Source: Hypomesus transpacificus (lineage: Eukaryota > Chordata > Actinopteri > Osmeriformes > Osmeridae). Taken from it: DNA of 64,000 bases. The notes below the pieces were generated by a model. It saw nothing but the letters and a program-made list of their open reading frames with translations. It had not been told where the DNA came from and did not search any database. The DNA lies in assembly GCF_021917145.1 (NCBI RefSeq), contig NC_061080.1, positions 4,508,693 through 4,572,692 of the forward strand, in the 5' to 3' direction. How positions within the stretch are numbered: position 1 is the stretch's first letter; each line of letters starts with the position of its first letter. A program made the position numbers and the translations under genes. Below are positions 9,982 through 22,400 of the stretch, piece after piece.

Positions 9982-12900
9982 ATGAATGGAGGAGCGATGG
10001 AAGGATCCCTGATAGAGGAGCAACGTGAGCTGGGGACATCTGCAGCCGGTAACGGCTCCATGCTGCCACCGTCTCCGACCATCACGCCGGCCATCCCCCC
10101 GTACGTGAAGCTGGGCCTCACTGTGGCCTACACCATCTTCTACTCCCTTCTCTTCGCCTTTATCTATGCCCAACTCTGGCTGGTCCTGCGCTACCGCCAC
10201 AAGCGATTCAGCTACCAGACAGCCTTCCTCTTCCTGTGTCTGCTGTGGGCAGCACTGCGCGCTGTCCTCTTCTCTTTTTACTTCCGCGATTGTGTAACCG
10301 CTAACGCGCTGGGGCCCTTTGCCTTCTGGCTGCTCTACTGCTTTCCTGTCTGTCTGCAGTTCTTCACACTTAGCCTCATGAACCTCTACTGTGCCCAGGT
10401 GAGGGGTTGTGGAATAGGGGTGTGTATGAGACAGAGAGAAAGGGAATGGGTTTTGTGTGTGAAAAGAGGGAGAGATAATATGTTAAGTGGTCATATTAAG
10501 GTATACATTTGGGAAAAAAGAATGTCCTTGAGGAGGGCCTCAAAGGACCAAATTGGCATTGATGTGGTTCTTCTTGGTCAATTGGGCTCCAAATTAAGCT
10601 ATGGTGCTTTTAACTATTCAAAAATAGATGTTCTCCAGCCAGCCTGTGAATGTGGGAGGATTGTGTAAAAGTGTGTGCATGCGTAGGCTGATGGAGGTGC
10701 GGTTTAGGGGAGGGATGAAAAAGGCAATGTTATGGAAATGCGGGGTGGCAAGGAGACATAGCAGGGGATAGATTAAGCAGTTCCATTATTCAGTGGCGTA
10801 GCACAGATGCCTCATTGAGCAATAAGAAAACCATTTTTGACATTATAAATTGATAAAGTGGACTTCAGGTGACGACTACATAAAGATGAGATCCTTGCCT
10901 CGTAAAATATGGGCAGACATTAGAGAGACTCTCCATCAAGCCTGAATTAATACTGTATCAGATTTAAGGACACACTCAACACAGTGTCCAGCTTTGAGTG
11001 GTCGTGTAGCAAGGGAATGCTACATCTACAAGCTAAATTTGGCTTCTGTGATTAAAAACATTGATGGTTAACTCAATGTCAGATTCCTTTGACATTAGAG
11101 TAGGGTTGTTTTGGGGATCAGCAAGTACTAATACAAATCTTATCTTAAATTTTTTATAGGAGTTTTATAGTATCAGATCAGTCGACAAATCTGTCATCAG
11201 AATCAATGTATTAACTTGGATATCAGATCAGCAATGTTGCATTTGTTGTTGTTTTGTATGGAAGCTGGGGGAAAGGGTGGCATGCTCATCTTTCTTGAGA
11301 AAGACTGCTTTCTATGTACAAGGTGTACATTGTTCTTTCTTTGAACCCATCAGGTCTACTTCAAGGCCAAGTCCAAGTATACTCCTTCCCTTTTGAAGTA
11401 CAGGTAAGATGACTCCAGAATATTATTGAACAGTCCTTAACCTCAAAGTCTGGATCACCACATACCCTAATGTCCTATAAATCTAAGAAATCCGGATTTT
11501 GAGGATGCAAAATTATTTTAAAAAATCATTTCATTGTGTACAATCCTTTTCTGGAAAGCATAATTAAAATAGTATAATTTCGCACTAGCCAACAACTCTT
11601 TTTTTGACTCACCTCTCTTCCTGTTTCTTCCCATAGGCTCCCACTCTACCTGGTCTTTCTAAGTGTCAGTCTCCTCTTCCTGGTGGTGAACTTGGCATGT
11701 GCCCTATTGGTCAAAATAACTGCCACCGAGGTCAAGACCATTGTCCTGGTGCGAGTTACCATCAATGACACGCTCTTTGTGCTTTGCGCCATCTCTCTGT
11801 CCGTTTGCCTCTACAAGGTGGCTAAGATGTCTCTTGCCAGTATTTATCTAGAGTCTAAGGTAAGAGCCCATGCTTACTTTATTCCAAAAAGAAGAAACTG
11901 CTTTTCTATGTATAACAACAAGCTATTCGTTTCTAAGCAAGTCGTTTATGGTGTAGCCTATTGGAAATTGATAAAAATCAATGCCAATTTTACAACGTCC
12001 TGTAGCCTGGTAATTCCAACATCCCTATTCTTTTGGGTTATAGGGGACGTCTGTGTGCCAGGTAACTTTGATTGGCGTGATGGTGGTTCTGTTGTATGCT
12101 TCTCGCGCTTGTTACAATTTAGTAGTGCTAGCTCTGACAGACATCGAAACCATCAACTCCTTTGACTACGATTGGTACAACGTTTCTGACCAGGTAACAG
12201 TGGCATAAATGTTTATAAATGGATAGACACATGTATTTAGAAAACAATCGTGATTCCATGCCAAATATCATTCATGCTATAATTCTTAAGTAAGTCTCAG
12301 AATGAATTGGATTAATTTACAAACCTCTGTCCAGGCGGACTTGCGATCTTCTTTGGGAGACGCGGGCTACATCGTGTTTGGGGTGATTCTATTCGTCTGG
12401 GAGTTGCTGCCCACCTCCCTAGTGGTGTACTTCTTTAGGGTCCGCCGGCCACCACAGGACAGGGTGAGCTTTTGTGGGTTGCTGTCTGGATGTGTCTTGA
12501 GAGGGTCTGAACTTTTTGCTGTTGTGTATTACCATGTATGAAGCAGGGGACGGATCTACTTTCACTAATCATAAAGGATGTTTTTCAGAGCGGATCCGTG
12601 ATCCCAAACCATGTGCTCTCATCAAGAGGCTATTTCTTTGACAACCCTCGGCGGTATGACAGTGACGATGACCTGGCTTGGAGCATCCCTCCTCAGAACA
12701 ATACAGCCACGTAAGTGACATGCCAAAACATTCTCTCAAGGCTACAGTAATGTTGATCAATTGACCAACATTTAATTATTAGCAGGTTAGGAATCTGGTG
12801 GGTGGTTGTTTCCAAAATTTCGCTAAAATGTAAGGCTTTAATGGGTTACTCGTAACAAATGCTATACGTTTATAGTCTATCCACAGACTGCTATGATTGG

Positions 12901-12990
12901 GGGAGCCGAAACAGCAGCTTTACGGTACACACCAGCACTGATGAGCAACGACTTACAGCTACAACGGGGGAATTGTACTCATATCCATAG
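9982..12990 (+). CDS. gpr137b: GPR137B-like lysosomal seven-pass membrane protein, 7 exons, 401 aa
   Basis: Exons: 9982-10398, 11354-11403, 11637-11859, 12044-12193, 12335-12463, 12589-12710, 12876-12990. All junctions are GT-AG and keep frame. The product is about 401 residues; as I recall, human GPR137B is about the same length. Exon 1 gives a short polar N-terminus, then membrane segments ([31 protein letters not shown] loop, [16 protein letters not shown]). Later exons show [28 protein letters not shown] and [12 protein letters not shown], with a possible N-glycosylation site NVS. The tail [16 protein letters not shown] points to the B paralogue over GPR137 and GPR137C. The last exon ends GELYSYP and begins at the TATAG acceptor (12872-12875); the later CCACAG would break the frame. 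GPR137B sits in the lysosomal membrane and affects Rag GTPase/mTORC1 signalling. The neighbour ero1b supports the call. A second ATG at 9997 is a possible alternative start. Confidence 0.93.
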
Positions 12991-14313
12991 CAGAGTCTGC
13001 ACCTCAATGTAGGCCTACATCACCGCATAACATACTTTGACGCTTTTCATCATAAGAGTAGTAATGTGTCCATTAGCACAATGTGATAAGTGTGGCTAAT
13101 TTAGAAATAGAAACTTGCAAACATTCGAAGAACATAGACCATTAATGTTTATTGCAGATATTGTGATAAATGAATGTCTCACAATATTTCAAAGAAACGT
13201 TGTACTGTGATATTGGCACAGATTAGTTAAACTTCATATTTCAAAGCTGAATTGTATTCAGGTCCTGCTACTGGAGAGTTGTCACTGAACTGTACATTTT
13301 TACTATTGGGGAATTAGATTAAAAAGCTGAATTTTGAAAATGTTTAGCCATTTCTAAGGTTTTGTGAATCATTTTTGCTTTAGTGTTTCAGGTGGGCAGA
13401 ATTATCCCTATTGGCAACTTTCATAGAGATAGCCAACATGGTTGACTCGCAATACATTTGTACAGTGCCTGTCAACTTTTTGGAAACACCTAATCATTTA
13501 TAATTTTTGAGACATGCACCACCTGTTTTTCATTGTTTTTAATGCATGAATTCAATCACTCAATCAATCATGGTCTGTAGGGCATAATGAGTTAACATGT
13601 TTTCCAAATATTGCCTAAGGTGGCAGTTTGATGCAAATTAAGCTTTATGTACCACTATTTTGGTCAAAGTAAATCTTCATACCTTAAATGACCTAGTTTG
13701 TTGCATATGCATGTGTCTCTCAAAAACGATAATACTGTTTCCAAACTTTTGACAAACACTGTATATATAATAGGATTAATTAGAAAGTTGTCGGTCTACT
13801 GCTGTCAAATCATTTACAGCATAACCCTGTTGTGTAAGACACTGAATGAAATGTAATTTGATAAAGTTGATAAGTTTGTCTTTTGCTGCTTTTGCTCTGT
13901 GAGAAATGGCAGTTGTACCCATTACAATGTGAGATACTGATGTGTGCAGTATGTCAGCCAGTACAATTTTAAACCGCACTATTGCTTGTTAGTTCAAATA
14001 TACAGTAACTGTCGTTCATATTTAGAGGACACACAATTAATTTCTTGTAATCACGGAAGTATTGTACAGATGAAATCACCATCTGGAGCTTTCACATCAA
14101 AACAGTCTGAATGTGACATACATTTTGAACGTATATTATGATGATATGGAAATATTAGATTATATATTTCTAAGGAAGGTGTGTTTTGTATGTCATTTGT
14201 AATGCAGTTTCACTTAAATGCTATATATTTTGTGTCTGTTTGTGGATGTGTTGTGGAATGCATATTGACACATAAACATGACAAAAAAACTATTGAGTAT
14301 TCAATTAAATAAA
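12991..14313 (+). other. Presumed gpr137b 3' UTR with poly(A) signal
   Basis: Non-coding sequence follows the stop. The first clear AATAAA on this strand is at 14308-14313, about 1.3 kb after the stop. A MITE at 13461-13763 would lie inside this UTR. The extent is inferred, not seen. Confidence 0.4.
13461..13763. mobile_element. Tc1/mariner-type MITE, about 303 bp
   Basis: Left end TACAGTGCCTGTCAA and right end (reverse complement) TACAGTGTTTGTCAA form imperfect terminal inverted repeats of about 28 bp that continue to TTTGGAAACA. Both ends sit on TA, the target of Tc1/mariner elements. There is no coding capacity. Confidence 0.75.
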
Positions 14314-16443
14314 CATGAGTTTAAGCTACTAACCTAATTGTATGACCCTTTGAAAATTATACTACTGAACATCCCTTTCTCACCAGCCTTATGACACACA
14401 CAAGTTGGACAAGTTTGACAACCAGAAATATTTAATCCTCTGTTCAAATAAATATACTCAACAAGTACAGTATACACATCAATATATATAGGTGCAACTA
14501 TATATAATCATAGATTTGAAAAAAAGTTCTGTATTTATTTCCTTTACAAATGCGTTTTACAAAGGCAGAGAGGAGAAAGCTGGGAATCAATAGTGACAAA
14601 ATAGTTTAATGTACATTTTGTCCTATTGAGAAGGCTTTTTTTTCATTCTAAAATTACTTTTGGAAACTTGTTTAAGGCAGACAAGTGGATTGCACAGGAC
14701 AATCTGGTGTTGTAGACAGCATGCAAGGCTTGGAACACAATTACACAAACAAACCGGACACCAACGCTCGCACACACAAAAAATCTACCAAGAAATGATG
14801 TCCATGAGATACCTTTCATTTCAAACAAAAGATAATAACACATCCCATAGTGTTCACATTCATGGTGAGAGTAGCATTAGATTAGCTGTGCTCCATTGAG
14901 TAACTCTTACTAAAGGCTTGTTTACTAAAGGTCCTAAAGAGTTTTTTGTTTTTAAACATGGTTGGAAAAATCATGCTTACAGTACGTGATGGTAATATTA
15001 TGATTACGTGATTACGTCTTCCTTTCCAAATCCTCAGAACATAAACACTTTATGGGGTCAAAAGGTTTGGAAAATCAGCTGTTGGACAAAAAAGGCAACA
15101 TAAAATCTTTGGTCCAATTCTAAATCAATTTCAAAGAAAGAACAACAAAATAATAATAACCGCTCTCACACTGGTATTTGGAATAAGTATCTCAGATTTT
15201 TCATATCAAGTAATAACCATAATAATGTCAAATTGCTGACACTTGTAGGATAGCTATGACAAGTCATTACCAATATTAAAGTCTAATTCCAAAAATATTT
15301 AAATCTGAATATTAATTGTAGAAACTTAAAAAAAGCTTGTTTTCAGTTGTGAAGACAGAAAATACCATCCTTGAACTTCTCCTTCAACAAGATGGCAGCT
15401 TAACACCATTGGTCAAAGTGTTTGAATTCAGACTTAATATTCAACAAATACTTGAATATCTATATTAAGCAACATTTTAGTTGCAACACAATTCCTTACA
15501 GATATATTTGAGAAGGGATTTAGTCATTTTTATCTCAGGGTTCAAGAAAAACAATTAAACTTAAGTCACCAAAAACATGTATATGTAAACATATACATAA
15601 ATATGTAAAATGATTGATGAGGCATGATGACCAACATTGTATTTGTAAGGATATACTGCGTAGTTTTTCATATAATAATGACCTAATTTATGCATGTTGT
15701 GCAGCAGTAAGACTATGTTGGGACACCACTGAACAGCAAAAATGTGCGTACACAGACATTCCCTCAAAGACACATGCGTTCGGAAACAGAAGAAATCAAT
15801 GACTTCTAGAATAGCGAAAAGCTGCTACAAGTGTCAAGATAACAGTTGTAAAAGCTTGGGGAAATAAAAAACATAATTCTTGTATAGCTGCAACTGTTTT
15901 TTCCTCAGAAAACATGCACACGCTCAATCACACATCAACACACATGACACTCAAGCGTACGCACACCAATGTTCTAGCTAGATTACAACTAGTATGCCTG
16001 AGATGGTGAATTGGGAGGGGGGGGGGGGGGGGTAGAGAATAAAAAATAATGGAAGGACAGACTCACAGGCATTAAGCATTTATGCAACACAAATGCAGGA
16101 AAAAGGAGGTAGCTAAAAGGGGGAGGCAAAAAGCCACGGAGTACAGCATGAATTGCAGACAGAAAACAAATGTGCAATCAAATACTTGCAAACTAGGAAC
16201 TTCTCTGATCTCTCAAGCGAGTGCTGGGCTAGTAATGCTCACAATTTGAATGCAAACATCGGTAAAGGAGGTCTTTCAGACCTAAATCTTGAGGAATATC
16301 ACACACAGGGATGGGAGATGTTGAAATGAGTGGTAGGGGGGTCAGTGTTGACTCTGAAGTCCCTGAAAGTGGCCTCATCCTGGATAGGATAAGACTATTG
16401 CAGTTTCCTCTTCGATTGCTCCACCAGGTGGCCACATTGTCTG
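13764..16443 (-). other. Region between convergent gpr137b and ero1b; presumed ero1b 3' UTR
   Basis: No coding exon was recognised. On the minus strand the first clear AATAAA after the ero1b stop is at 14534-14539, which would give a 3' UTR of about 1.9 kb that closely approaches or overlaps the gpr137b 3' end. A G-run lies at 16016-16032. Confidence 0.4.
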
Positions 16444-19400
16444 TTACCTCTTGCCATTAAGTAGGCTTCGGAAGCTATGGAGCTGGTGTATGCTTGTGGA
16501 TAGTCTAAAAGAAGGTTAGGCAAGAAAAATAAACAGCCATGTTAACACCTCTTGACCTTGTATCACTAGGACTCAATTACTTTGAAGTGAAAATCAATTG
16601 TTTTGCTTTTATATTTAAGTTTCTGAAAAACATATTTTAAAAGGACTTTTCCTAAAGAGGGGTAACACCAACCTTCCGAAGGCATTCAGTAAGGCGACGA
16701 TCTCCTGCCGCGTCAGCTGGAAACCCTTGGAAGGGCTGTGTTCCGGAAGGTTCTTGATTTCCTTTTCAGAGAAGAGGATCTTCAGGGCTGTACCAAGTCC
16801 TTCGATCTGTAACGTGAGTGGAGAGTTAAACAGGCCAGCGTTGGCCAGGACACCATCAAAATAGGATTTTCTTTCTGAGCAGTCTGGATTGAAATTATCT
16901 ATGTATCAGGAGTAAAGGCACATTTGTAAAGGCAAAATTGTACATTAATGCTCAACTGAATTACCATGGGTGAGGGGAATAAATATTGTGCAAGAGTAGA
17001 CTCATTTTACAAATAGATAAGCGTAAGTAAAGAACTGACCACAATGTGTCAATCATACATTTATAAATCAAGCTATTTCTAATTTCTAATAAAAAAACCT
17101 ACCTGTAACTTTCCCCAGAGACGACACTTACTGCAGCCTACACAGTCCATGATCCGGGAGATGTTTTTGAAATGGAGACGGAATTCCTCCTGGCAAACAA
17201 TAAGGAGGCAAAGACAAAGGGAAAAATCAGGTGTCCACAACTGTAAAAATGTATAACAATACCTAATTTTAAAAATAAGAGAAGTGGACTATTTTAAACC
17301 ACAAAGAAAGACGTGCAACAAATGTATGCACATTTATACCCACTGTGTCACATTCCAAAACGTGAGAAGATAATTTGTGACAACAGGTGTTCATATACAC
17401 AAAACACAAAAGTAACTGGCATGAGAATCATTAACTGTTATATAACATAGCTGACCAGAAACTTGCTTGTCTGGTTGACCACTCATGCATTGAGGCAGCA
17501 CTAAAGCTGCTGCCCTCCTCTAACTGCAAAAACACGTTTTCAAGACTTAAAAACATTTTTCTTGTCTTTTTTAAGATATATTATTTGCCTTTTGATGGCT
17601 TTATTAGACAAAGATGGTTACAAAAAGACAGGAAATGTATGGGAGAGAAAGACAAAAATGCTCCAAGACAGAATCCATATTTAGTGTTGAAGCTATAACT
17701 GTCAATGAGGTGGGCTCACCTTCAAAATCTTTGCTTCAATTTTGTGGCCCGCAAACATTGACTTCTCATCAAAGTGCATTGGGAAGGCTCTGAAGAAAAT
17801 GAGAAAACAATTGGTAGTCAGTGGGAGGTTAGTAACAAACTGTTAACAAGTGTAATTGATGTACCTATAAAAATGGGTGGTTATACTGTATTTTTATGTT
17901 ACATGTTTGTTACATTCCATCCTCATTCTCTACATACTGGGTCTCGTTGAACAACTGCATCAAGAGCTCCTTGGTGCCAGTGTCCTCTTGGGTGTTTCCT
18001 GTGTACAGGTTAATGAAGGCACGGTCGAAATACGGCGCCAACTTGGAGAGTGCTCGCAGCTCAATTAGATATAGGAAATAAAGGTTTTTGAGGCGCCGCG
18101 TGCCTTCGCCCTTGGTCTCAGCAGGGTCGAAGCGCTGACGGAACTCCTGCACGTTGGGGCCCCAGAGTGACTTGCCCCAAGCCTCTGAAGTAAAAGTAAA
18201 GGCTGAATGAATCGTTGCATGGTGTTAGAAATTGCAAATATTAACATACTGCAGGGAAAATCTTGTGCATCATCAACACCTATCTAAACATTTGTGCAAT
18301 CATCCTCATATGTAATATTAAAAATGTTCATATTCACATCTATTAAATGGCAAGGAAGTTGGGGGGGGTGGGGGTTTCCTACCATCCAACAGGTACTCTG
18401 CACACAAGTGAATATTGATGCTACTATGGAGACCGGAGATGAGCCTGTAAAACACCCTCTTTTCCAGACACAACCCTATTCAGGAGAGAACAACACATTT
18501 TCACATTGCTCTTCAAAAGGGAGATGAAAGTCCTTTCACTGTATCTTTTTTGTTGGGTATATTGGGCATAGCCCTATTAAGCCAGGGGTGACAAGAATGT
18601 AGTTGTTCCACTGCATCCTCACCCATTACAAAAAGGTTTGGGAGTTTCAAGTTCAAGTCTTTTATTTGTCAGATGCACAGAACAACACAAGGTCAGACTG
18701 GGCACTGAAATTCTTAAGACAAGACAACGCAAGCACCTGTTATACCAAGCACCTGTTATAACATAACATATATAAGTACACGGAACAAATTTACATCTAT
18801 GCTGAGCTTAGATAAGTGAACTTCCTGAATATACAGATAGCAATAAATAAACGACTATACTAACCCTAAAACTTCTAAAATTACAGATAACAATAAATAG
18901 TACGCTATACTAACCCTAATGCACAAAAAAAAAAAAAAAAACAGTTTCAACCCTATAACCTATCTTACCTAAGTGGAGTACAGTGCAATAGTGCAAATTT
19001 GCAGATCAGTGACTATGTCAATGACCAAACAGGAGCCTGGTGGCGAGGTACAGTGAGGTACAGTAGTGCAATGTTACTAAACATTGACAAAACAAGTAAC
19101 GAACACTAAAAAGACAAAAAAAAAAGGTTATATACAGCAGGTTTACCACTTGCTGTATATAACTGTCATGATGTTTGAGGGCCTCGAGTCTCACTAAGTC
19201 TCAATAATGTAATCTTTGCATCACGGGACATGCATGACAAAGACTTATTTCATGAAGTCTACAGTGAAGGGAATAGAACTCTGTGTGGCTTCTTTGTACC
19301 CAAACCCAAGAGGTTTCAACAGCCTCTGTCTGCCTAGACAAAACACTTCAAAGCTATCATAGAAATACATAAGAGGGTGCTTTTTATGGTTGCTTTGACG

Positions 19401-22400
19401 TGACCGAGATGTTGAAATAATGGAGAAGAGAGGAAGCTTGAAAGATATTCCAGGGAGAGTTTGATGACTTGAAATAGACACATGCAAAACAACTACGATA
19501 AAATGACTGTGTCAAGCTGTTTGAATTTCCCTCTCAAATTTGATGAAAATAATAATTTTCATTGTCTCACCAAACCATAACAAATGACAAATCTTACAAT
19601 TAAAAATAAAAGGTTTAAATAATAAATAAATAAATTACCTTCAAGCCAGTCGTAGAAGCCCTCTCCTGAATGCATGCAAAAAATAAAGATGTTTCAGTTT
19701 GTATTAACATGGGAGTCTTGCTATTATAATCCCAATAAAAAATTGATACATTAAAATACATAAACTAGCACTTACCATCGTCATCTCCTAGGGGTCCAAA
19801 GGATGACAAGGATAACAACAGCATGTTACAATCATACTATTAATAGTATACAATAAACTGACTGCAAACATAAAAACTTGTTTGTGGGAAAAACATAGCA
19901 TTTGAATTCAAAATCATTGTATTGATTGTCTTTGCTGGCTTCTAGAAATGTTAAGGCCACTACGTTTTTATTTATAAATAAATAAATATAGAAATTAGAC
20001 TATACAAAATAAGATTTTCCAAAAACGTTATACAACAGCATAATTAATGAAAAATCAATGAAAAGGCAGACAAGAGAGAGCAGACACGGTAAGATAAAAA
20101 AGTACAAAAACATCACTAACCTCTGCTCGGAGCCAGTGGGTTAAGTGGTCGATACACTGATCTTGGCCTGCAATCAACAAATACTTTTATGTCACCAATC
20201 ACAATGCACACACACAGTTTTTGTCATCATCATGTGATATTTTAGGGTTAGTGGCAATACTTTATTAGCTACGCAATTTATTTATATTAGTACAATAGTA
20301 CTAATAATAAATAGCGAAAGCTCAAAAGTAGATAAAAGTATTTGATAAAGTGTGGGTATGTGTCTCTCACTTGAAGCAGTTCTCCTCGTAGATGCTGTTC
20401 CACACTCTCCATGCAGACGGCCCCTTATAGCCAGTGTAGCGTTCAGGGTTGAGGAGAAGGTCTACATACTCGGCATCGGGGGACGTCTCATCTGAAAGAG
20501 AAGGGAAGAGATAATGAATGAGTGAAACAGATAGACTGGTGGGATTTGGTGGTGTCTAAAGCTACTTAATACCATTTCAAAATTAATGGGTTAAAAATCA
20601 ATTATTTTTACCTTTGCTAATTTACTGCAGATAAGAAATATAAATACATTTTGTATTCACACCAATGATTACATCTACAAAATACAATGTTTTGTATTTG
20701 AATAAATGAGTAACGTTTCCTACGGTTTAAAATGTTGAATAGTTTGAAAGGCTGTGAATACTTCTGCAAGGCAATGTAAAATAGTTTGAAGCCAGTGTAT
20801 ACTTTATAAAGCCTGACGTGCGAAAAAATTGATCTTTGAAGTTAAAATTTATGTTCTCACCGTCTAGCAGGCAAAAGTGGTCCTGAGCATCATCGTGACG
20901 AGCCCAGTCTTCAAAGGCCTCTTTAGTCTGGTTGCTGGCAAGAGAAACGGTAAAACAGTTTGAAAAAAAAGACTAACAACTAACAAGCACAGAACTGACA
21001 AATAATGTACACTATCATGAAATGTCAACATCAGACATTTTTCCTTCATTAAGTTATCAGGCACCACTTTGGGAATAAAAGTTAAATAATAATAATACAT
21101 TTAAACTTGAAAAGTACAGTATGCTATTACCTTAATGTGCTGTTAATAGCTCCAAGTTCATGGGCTTGTTCACAGTCCACAATGTTTGTTATTGTGTTGG
21201 GTGCCTGTGAGTACTATGCAGCAGGAAAAAGAGCATTGTTATGAAAAACTGACCCAAAAGGTCTAAACTGCATTAATCTGTCATAGCCTCAACAGCCCTG
21301 ACCTAAGGTTGCCAGTTCGATTCCCGGCCGAGCCAAATGACGTTGTGTCCTTGGGCAAGGCACTTCACCCTACTTGCCTCGGGGGAATGTCCCTGTACTT
21401 ACTGTAAGTCGCTCTGGATAAGAGCGTCTGCTAAATGACTAAATGTAAATGTAAGGGCCACTGTTCTTCTCTAACTTGGCCAAAACAGTAATTTTCAGAC
21501 TTTTCCCCAACTCACCCTGGACAGTTTACACTAGAGGTCCAAAAAATCTATAGCAAAAGACCAGAGACAGAAAATGATGTTGCCCAGGTCTCAGTGTCAG
21601 GACAGAATGCTTAACATCAAACAGCAAGCCAGTCATGAACACATATACCCAGGAAGGCTAAACAAACTAGTAAAGCTAACTGCCTTCTAGCCACATAGCT
21701 AGTTAGAGGTGAATAACCACTGTGTGTGGCTAATGTACCTCTCCTGGCCTTACAGGCACCTGCTGTGCTTTTCCCTCTACCTGCCACGTTGACTTGCATC
21801 TCCCGCAATGCCCCCTCCCTGCCCTGAGCTGTGGAAAAACTCTGAAAGAACGCTAATCTAATCTTCCTCAAATGTTTCAACTGGAAAATCATGAGGCTAA
21901 CACCAAACTGTTACATGACAAATCCTAACAAAATAACATGGGAACAGGGAACATAATAATTATCTATTTTGGGAATAGGTGTAGCTCTGTGGTATAACTA
22001 TTTACTGCAAATAAAAAGGTTACAAGTTCAAAACCCCCTGATGTACACTGCTTTGGCTATAAGCATCTGCTAAATGAACACATTTTTTATTTTGTATATT
22101 TTATCTCTTATTACAATGAGATATTTACACTACAACACTGCTTCTGTGCACCTATGACATCCTTTATTCATAATAGGCTACAATGTTTTGCCCAAAACAA
22201 AGCAGCTCAGTGCAAAAGCCTCGAGCCCATTGAATAGACAAATAGTTCAAACTTTAAGGATAACTAAGCCGTAGACACTAAGCTGTTGAAACTCCGCTTG
22301 ACTCAGTTATTTGCAAAAGATTTACGCCGACATTTTACAACAACAAAAACGCACTAAAATGACTGGATTGACCTGCGGGTTCGATTCCCGGCCTGCGAAA

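Noticed and set aside
11683..12165. A 160-residue open frame as a separate gene
   Set aside because: It is gpr137b exon 3 read on into the intron; the GTAAG donor at 11860 and the conserved next exon show the splice.
16016..16032. G-run as a telomere-like or quadruplex signal
   Set aside because: It is a simple homopolymer, as at 18361-18375 and the C-run at 31133-31150; no repeat unit or context suggests function.
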